NCBI GenBank assembly: GCA_030824835.1
Contig: JAPJRA010000079.1
Span: forward strand, 1-9,979
Direction: 5' to 3'
Origin: Geminicoccaceae bacterium
GTDB taxonomy: Bacteria; Pseudomonadota; Alphaproteobacteria; Geminicoccales; Geminicoccaceae
DNA: 9,979 nucleotides
The translations under genes and the position numbers were made by a program. This document shows, piece by piece, positions 6,281 to 9,979 of this stretch (position 1 is its first letter; each line of letters begins with the position of its first letter). The notes under the pieces were generated by a model that ran no database searches, was not told the origin of the DNA, and saw nothing but the letters and a program-made list of their open reading frames with translations.

Positions 6281-7360
6281 TCAGAGCCAGCCCTGCAGCT
6301 CGTTCAGGGCCAGCTCCTCCAGCACATCGAGATGGGCCTCGGTGTCGTTGAGACAGGGGATATAGGTGAACCGCTCGCCCCCGGCGTGCATGAACAGCTC
6401 GCGGTTCTCGACATTGATCTCCTCGAGGGTCTCCAGGCAGTCCGTGGCGAACGCGGGAGAGATCACCGCCACCTTCTTGATCCCGCGGCCGGGCAGGGTC
6501 TCCATGGTCTTGTCGAGATAGGGCTGCAGCCATTCCTCGCTGCCGAAGCGCGACTGGAAGCAGACCATTATCCGGTCCTCCGGCCAGCCAAGCTGCTCGC
6601 GCACCAGCCGCGTCGTCTTCTGGCAGTGGCAATGATAGGGATCGCCGCTCAACAGCAGGCGCTTGGGCATGCCGTGATAGGAGAACACGACGAGGTCGGG
6701 GTCCCAGTCCAGGCCTGCCAGATGTTGGCGGATGCTGTCGGCTAGGGCAGCGATGAAGCGCGGCTGGTCGTGGTAGGGGCCCATCGTTCGCAGGGCCGGC
6801 TGCCAGCGCATGGCCTTGAGCGCATCGAACGCCTTGTCGTAGGCGGTGGCCGTGGTCGGCGCCGCATATTGCGGATAGAGCGCCATCAGCAGCAGCCGAT
6901 GGCAGCCTGCGGCGACCAGCCGGTCGAGCACGCTCTTGACGCTGGGGTTGCCATAGCGCATCGCCCAATCGACCATCAGCCGCGGTGAGCGTGCCTCGAG
7001 CCGCCGGCCCAGCTTCTCCGCCTGGCTGCGGGTCACGGTCTTCAAGGGGCTCTCGTCGCGCTCCTTGTTCCAGATGCTGTCATAGTCCTTGCCCTTGCTC
7101 GCCGGCCGCTTGCTCAGGATGACCAGCTGCAGCAGTGGCTGCCAGAGCCAGGTCGGGTAGTCGATGACCCGCTTGTCCGACAGGAACTCGCTCAGATAGC
7201 GACGCATCGACCAGTAATCGGTGGCGTCGGGCGTGCCGAGATTGAGCAGCACCACACCCACGCGCTCGGGCCCGATCGGCGGATGATCGGCAGGCAACAG
7301 GGAACCCGCAGCCGCCGTAGGGCTATGCTGCCCAGGCACCAACATGTCGGCCTCGGCCAT
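6281..7360 (-). CDS. hemH: Ferrochelatase
   Basis: This 359-residue enzyme inserts Fe(II) into protoporphyrin IX, the final step of protoheme synthesis. The N-terminal VGVVLLNLGTPD (34-45) is the family opening. The metal-site motif SYHGMPKR carries the catalytic-type His229, followed by GDPYHCHCQKT. Later come CFQSRFGSEEWLQPY and the acidic motif SPAFATDCLETLEEI with Glu310. The 81-residue spacing of His229 and Glu310 equals that of His183 and Glu264 in the Bacillus subtilis enzyme. The C-terminus ends ELQGWL without a cysteine tail. The ATG at 7360 is preferred because AAGGGG lies 6 bases upstream; the frame stays open to 7462 without coding character. Even so the N-terminus has a ~30-residue low-complexity lead before the domain. 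It is convergent with the secreted protein gene (16 bases apart) and divergent from the aminotransferase. No Fur or Irr box was recognised. Confidence 0.95.
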   Translation of the reverse strand: MAEADMLVPGQHSPTAAAGSLLPADHPPIGPERVGVVLLNLGTPDATDYWSMRRYLSEFLSDKRVIDYPTWLWQPLLQLVILSKRPASKGKDYDSIWNKERDESPLKTVTRSQAEKLGRRLEARSPRLMVDWAMRYGNPSVKSVLDRLVAAGCHRLLLMALYPQYAAPTTATAYDKAFDALKAMRWQPALRTMGPYHDQPRFIAALADSIRQHLAGLDWDPDLVVFSYHGMPKRLLLSGDPYHCHCQKTTRLVREQLGWPEDRIMVCFQSRFGSEEWLQPYLDKTMETLPGRGIKKVAVISPAFATDCLETLEEINVENRELFMHAGGERFTYIPCLNDTEAHLDVLEELALNELQGWL

Positions 7361-7485
7361 CCTATGCCCCTTGGTTCGTTGCACCGCGCTCCGCAGATAG
7401 GTCCCGGCACCGCTAGAGGCAAGCAACGGCTCCGCGTGCGAGCACCGGCGTAGGGCAGGCATCTGTCCAACCGAGTCTGGCCCGA

Positions 7486-7514
7486 TTGCTGCACATCGCG
7501 CCTAGGACTACAGT
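7486..7514 (+). promoter_or_regulatory. Candidate sigma-70 promoter for the aminotransferase operon
   Basis: TTGCTG (7486-7491), a 17-base spacer and TACAGT (7509-7514) would place the transcript start near 7521, about 60 bases before the ATG at 7583. It lies in the 222-base divergent gap shared with hemH; spacing is ideal but each hexamer matches consensus only partly. The rest of the gap shows no gene or clear operator. Confidence 0.4.
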
Positions 7515-7582
7515 GCCCGCCAAGTATGCAACGGGTAGACCATAGCAGCGTGCGGCGGTCACCCGACTTCAGGAGCAGCCAG

Positions 7583-8968
7583 ATGGCCTTGGCGCCAAAT
7601 TCCCTGCAGGCGCGGGATATCCTCTACACCGTCCATCCCTACACAAATCTGCGGCAGCATGAGCAGCAGGGACCGTTGGTGATCAGCGGTGGCGATGGCG
7701 TCTATGTTATCGACGATGACGGCAATCGCTACATCGAGGGTCTGGCCGGCTTGTGGTGCACCGCGCTCGGCTTCAGCGACAAGCGGCTGGCCGAGGTGGC
7801 GCGCCGACAGATGGAGAAGCTGCCCTACACCCAGAGCTTCTCGCATCGCTCCTCCGAGCCGATGATCGAGCTCGCGGAGAAGCTGGCGTCCATCGCGCCG
7901 CCGCCGATCACCCGCTCTTACTTCGTCAATTCCGGCTCCGAGGCGATCGACACCGCGATCAAGCTGATCTGGTATTACAACAACGCCCGTGGCCTGCCGG
8001 CGAAGAAGAAGATCATCGCGCGCAAGCGCGCCTATCATGGCATCACCATCGCCGCCGGGCATCTGACCGCGTCCCTGGCCTACACGTCGAACGGCTTCGA
8101 CCTGCCGATGATGGACCGCTTCCGTCACGTCACCGCGCCCTCGTTCTACCGTGACGGGCTGCCCGGCGAGACCGAGGCCGAGTTCGTCGAGCGGCTGGCC
8201 AAAGAGCTCGAGGACCTGATCCTGGCCGAGGGCCCCGACACCGTGGCGGGCTTCTTCGCCGAGCCGGTGCAGGGTGCCGGCGGGGTCATCGTCCCGCCCG
8301 CGGGCTATTTCGCCAAGGTGCAGGCCATCCTGCAAAAATACGACATCGTCTTCGTCGCCGACGAGGTCATCTGCGGCTTCGGGCGGACCGGCAACTGGTG
8401 GGGCTGCAACACGTTCGACATCCGCCCCGACCTGGTCACCTGCGCCAAGCAGCTTTCCTCCGCCTACCTGCCGATCGCGGCGCTGCTGATGAGCGACGCG
8501 TTCTATCAGGTCCTGGCCGACCAGAGCGCGCAGCTCGGCACCCTGGGCGTCGGCTATACCTACGGCGCCCATCCCGTCGCGGCGGCGGTGGCGGTGGAGA
8601 CGCTGCGGATCTACGAGAGCGACGGCATCATCGAGCATGTGCGCGAGGTGTCGCCGCACTTCCTCCAGCGCTTGCAGCGGCTGGGCGACCATCCGCTGGT
8701 CGGCGAGGCGCGTGGCGTGGGCCTGCTCGCCGGCGTCGAGCTGGTGCGCGACAAGGCGACCAAGGAGCAGTTCGATCCGGCCCTCAAGGTCAACGCCCAG
8801 GTGGTGGCCAAATGTCAGGCCCACGGCCTGATCGTGCGGCCGATCCCGGGCGACACGATCGGCATCTGTCCGCCCATGATCATCACCACCTCGGAGATCG
8901 ACCTGCTCTTCGATCGCCTGGAGGCGGGGCTCAACGACTCGCTGGGCGCCTTGCCGATGGCGGCCTGA
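7583..8968 (+). CDS. Class III PLP-dependent aminotransferase (omega-amino acid/amine:pyruvate type)
   Basis: This is a 461-residue fold-type I PLP enzyme of the usual length for class III transaminases. Visible landmarks are LWCTALGF near residue 60, the phosphate-binding NSGSEA (116-121), AYHG (Tyr151-His152) which stacks on the cofactor, AEPVQGAGGVIVPP, DEVICGFGRTG with Asp260 that contacts the pyridine nitrogen, and Lys289 in CAKQLSSAYLP as the Schiff-base lysine. The YTQSFSHRSSEP segment is typical of the omega-transaminase group that moves an amino group from a diamine or beta/gamma-amino acid to pyruvate or another keto acid. The true substrate cannot be read. The ATG at 7583 is preferred over the in-frame start at 7526 because AGGAG lies 7 bases upstream. 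It is the first of three packed genes, with a probable promoter at 7486-7514. Confidence 0.9.
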   Translation: MALAPNSLQARDILYTVHPYTNLRQHEQQGPLVISGGDGVYVIDDDGNRYIEGLAGLWCTALGFSDKRLAEVARRQMEKLPYTQSFSHRSSEPMIELAEKLASIAPPPITRSYFVNSGSEAIDTAIKLIWYYNNARGLPAKKKIIARKRAYHGITIAAGHLTASLAYTSNGFDLPMMDRFRHVTAPSFYRDGLPGETEAEFVERLAKELEDLILAEGPDTVAGFFAEPVQGAGGVIVPPAGYFAKVQAILQKYDIVFVADEVICGFGRTGNWWGCNTFDIRPDLVTCAKQLSSAYLPIAALLMSDAFYQVLADQSAQLGTLGVGYTYGAHPVAAAVAVETLRIYESDGIIEHVREVSPHFLQRLQRLGDHPLVGEARGVGLLAGVELVRDKATKEQFDPALKVNAQVVAKCQAHGLIVRPIPGDTIGICPPMIITTSEIDLLFDRLEAGLNDSLGALPMAA

Positions 8969-8970
8969 GC

Positions 8971-9192
8971 ATGGCCAACGCGCCGCACCCGTGGCTGGTA
9001 CCGTTGCATCGGCGGGTGCTGGCCCTGGCCCTGGCGGTCGCCTGGCTCGGCTTCGAGGGCTGGATCGAGCCGGGCGGCCTGTGGTTCTGGCTGGCCGCCG
9101 GCATCGTCGTCTATGGCGTGTGGGACTTCTTCCTGTCCGGTGCCTACGCCGCCGCTGCGGCGGCGCCACCCGTTGACGGCGACCAGCCATGA
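8971..9192 (+). CDS. Small two-helix inner-membrane protein, unknown function
   Basis: This 73-residue protein has two hydrophobic helices, VLALALAVAWLGFEGWI (about 16-32) and LWFWLAAGIVVYGVWDFFL (about 37-55), with a basic N-terminal segment (PWLVPLHRR) and an alanine-rich tail. By the positive-inside rule the N-terminus should be cytoplasmic. It begins 2 bases after the aminotransferase stop and its TGA overlaps the methyltransferase ATG, so translation is probably coupled to both. It has no strong ribosome site of its own. I do not recognise a named family; its codon use matches its neighbours and the operon packing supports it as real. A role as membrane anchor or partner for either enzyme is only a guess. 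Confidence 0.7.
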   Translation: MANAPHPWLVPLHRRVLALALAVAWLGFEGWIEPGGLWFWLAAGIVVYGVWDFFLSGAYAAAAAAPPVDGDQP

Positions 9193-9979
9193 GCATCGAG
9201 CAGGCGGTCGCGGCCCACTACGGCCAGATCGACGTGCTGGGGCGGATCGAGGCGGCGCTGCAGGCGAGCGGCAAGGATCCGGCCAGGCCCACCGTCGACG
9301 ACCTCGCGGGCGTGGACGAGTTCCACGCCCGTGGTCGGGAGGCGACGATCGAGCTCGCCGACTGGCTGCCCGCCACGGTCGCCACGGAGGTGCTCGACAT
9401 CGGCTGTGGGTTGGGTGGGCCGGCGCGCTTCCTCGCGGCCACCCGCGGTCTGCGGATCGTCGGGGTGGACCTCACCCCGGAATATGTCGCCGCTGCGACC
9501 GAGCTGACGCGCCGCTGCGGGCTCGCCGACCGGGCACGGTTCCTCACCGCCAACGCGCTCGACCTGCCGTTCGCGGACGGCAGCTTCGCCGCCGCCTACA
9601 CGCAGCACGTGGCGATGAACATCGCGGACAAGGCCACCCTCTATGCCGAGGCCGCACGCGTGCTGCGCCCGGGGGCCGTGTTCGTCATCTACGACATCCT
9701 GCGCGGGCCGGGCGGGGAAGTTCAGTATCCGACGCCGTGGTCGGCGGACGGCTCGACCAGCTTCCTGGTGGACCTGCCCGCGCTGCTCGGCCTGCTGGAT
9801 CAGGCCGGCTTCGCGGTCGAGGAGCATCGCGACCTGCGCGAGGCCAGTGCTGCCTGGTTCGAGCAGCGGGCCGCCGCGGCTGCGGCCGGCAAGGGCTCAC
9901 CGGTGACGATCCGCCTGTTGCTCGGCCAGCTGTTCGCACCGGCCTTTGCCAATCTCCTGGCCAATCTGCGCAGCGGTGC
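9189..9979 (+). CDS. Class I SAM-dependent methyltransferase, 3' end cut by window edge
   Basis: 263 codons are open from the ATG at 9189 to the edge without a stop. Residues 1-60 are a helical lead (EQAVAAHYGQIDVLGRIEAA). The Rossmann-type SAM domain follows: motif I VLDIGCGLGGPARFLA (68-83), the acidic end of strand 2 VGVDLTPE (91-98, Asp94 contacting the ribose), NALDLPFADGSF (122-133) for the adenine loop, and EAARVLRPGAVFVIYD (154-169). This is the Methyltransf_11/25 pattern of small-molecule methylases (UbiE-like, glycine or sarcosine methylases). The residues after ~215 form a variable C-terminal cap, so little is missing. Its start overlaps the small membrane gene by ATGA. The substrate is unknown; an amine product or substrate of the upstream aminotransferase is a possible but untested link. 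Confidence 0.88.
   Translation, partial: MSIEQAVAAHYGQIDVLGRIEAALQASGKDPARPTVDDLAGVDEFHARGREATIELADWLPATVATEVLDIGCGLGGPARFLAATRGLRIVGVDLTPEYVAAATELTRRCGLADRARFLTANALDLPFADGSFAAAYTQHVAMNIADKATLYAEAARVLRPGAVFVIYDILRGPGGEVQYPTPWSADGSTSFLVDLPALLGLLDQAGFAVEEHRDLREASAAWFEQRAAAAAAGKGSPVTIRLLLGQLFAPAFANLLANLRSG

Noticed and set aside
7559..9196. A 545-codon minus-strand open frame antisense to the aminotransferase
   Set aside because: No domain pattern; the plus strand has all class III aminotransferase residues.

Overview
The window is about two-thirds G+C by eye, has tightly packed genes, and encodes proteobacterial-type proteins. It looks like an alphaproteobacterial chromosome, perhaps of the Rhodospirillales/Geminicoccales kind. 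That placement is inferred from composition and protein style only. I see no RNA gene, insertion sequence, phage gene or CRISPR array.

Left part (1-2368), transporters and a dead regulator: a DMT/EamA exporter on the minus strand runs off the left edge. Upstream of it on the same strand is a wreck of a TetR-family regulator. It keeps the N-terminal helix-turn-helix in one frame and the last ~45 residues in another, and lacks the middle ~100 residues. A second, intact DMT/EamA exporter is divergent from it on the plus strand. The divergent gap holds a 28-bp palindrome that looks like a TetR operator that has outlived its regulator.

Centre (2369-6264), envelope pair: a leader of ~210 bases with two inverted repeats precedes a two-gene plus-strand operon. 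The first gene is a membrane-bound family 2 glycosyltransferase with an unusual helical insertion. Five bases after its stop lies a gene for a secreted protein with the C-terminal fold of N,N-dimethylformamidase. Together they suggest synthesis of a surface glycan at the inner membrane plus an exported modifying or hydrolysing enzyme. This is the least explained system in the window.

Right part (6281-9979), metabolism: hemH (ferrochelatase, last step of protoheme synthesis) lies convergent to the envelope pair on the minus strand. Divergent from hemH is a plus-strand operon of a class III PLP aminotransferase, a 73-residue two-helix membrane protein and a SAM-dependent methyltransferase cut off by the right edge. 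The genes are spaced by 2 bases and then overlap by an ATGA, so they are probably co-translated.
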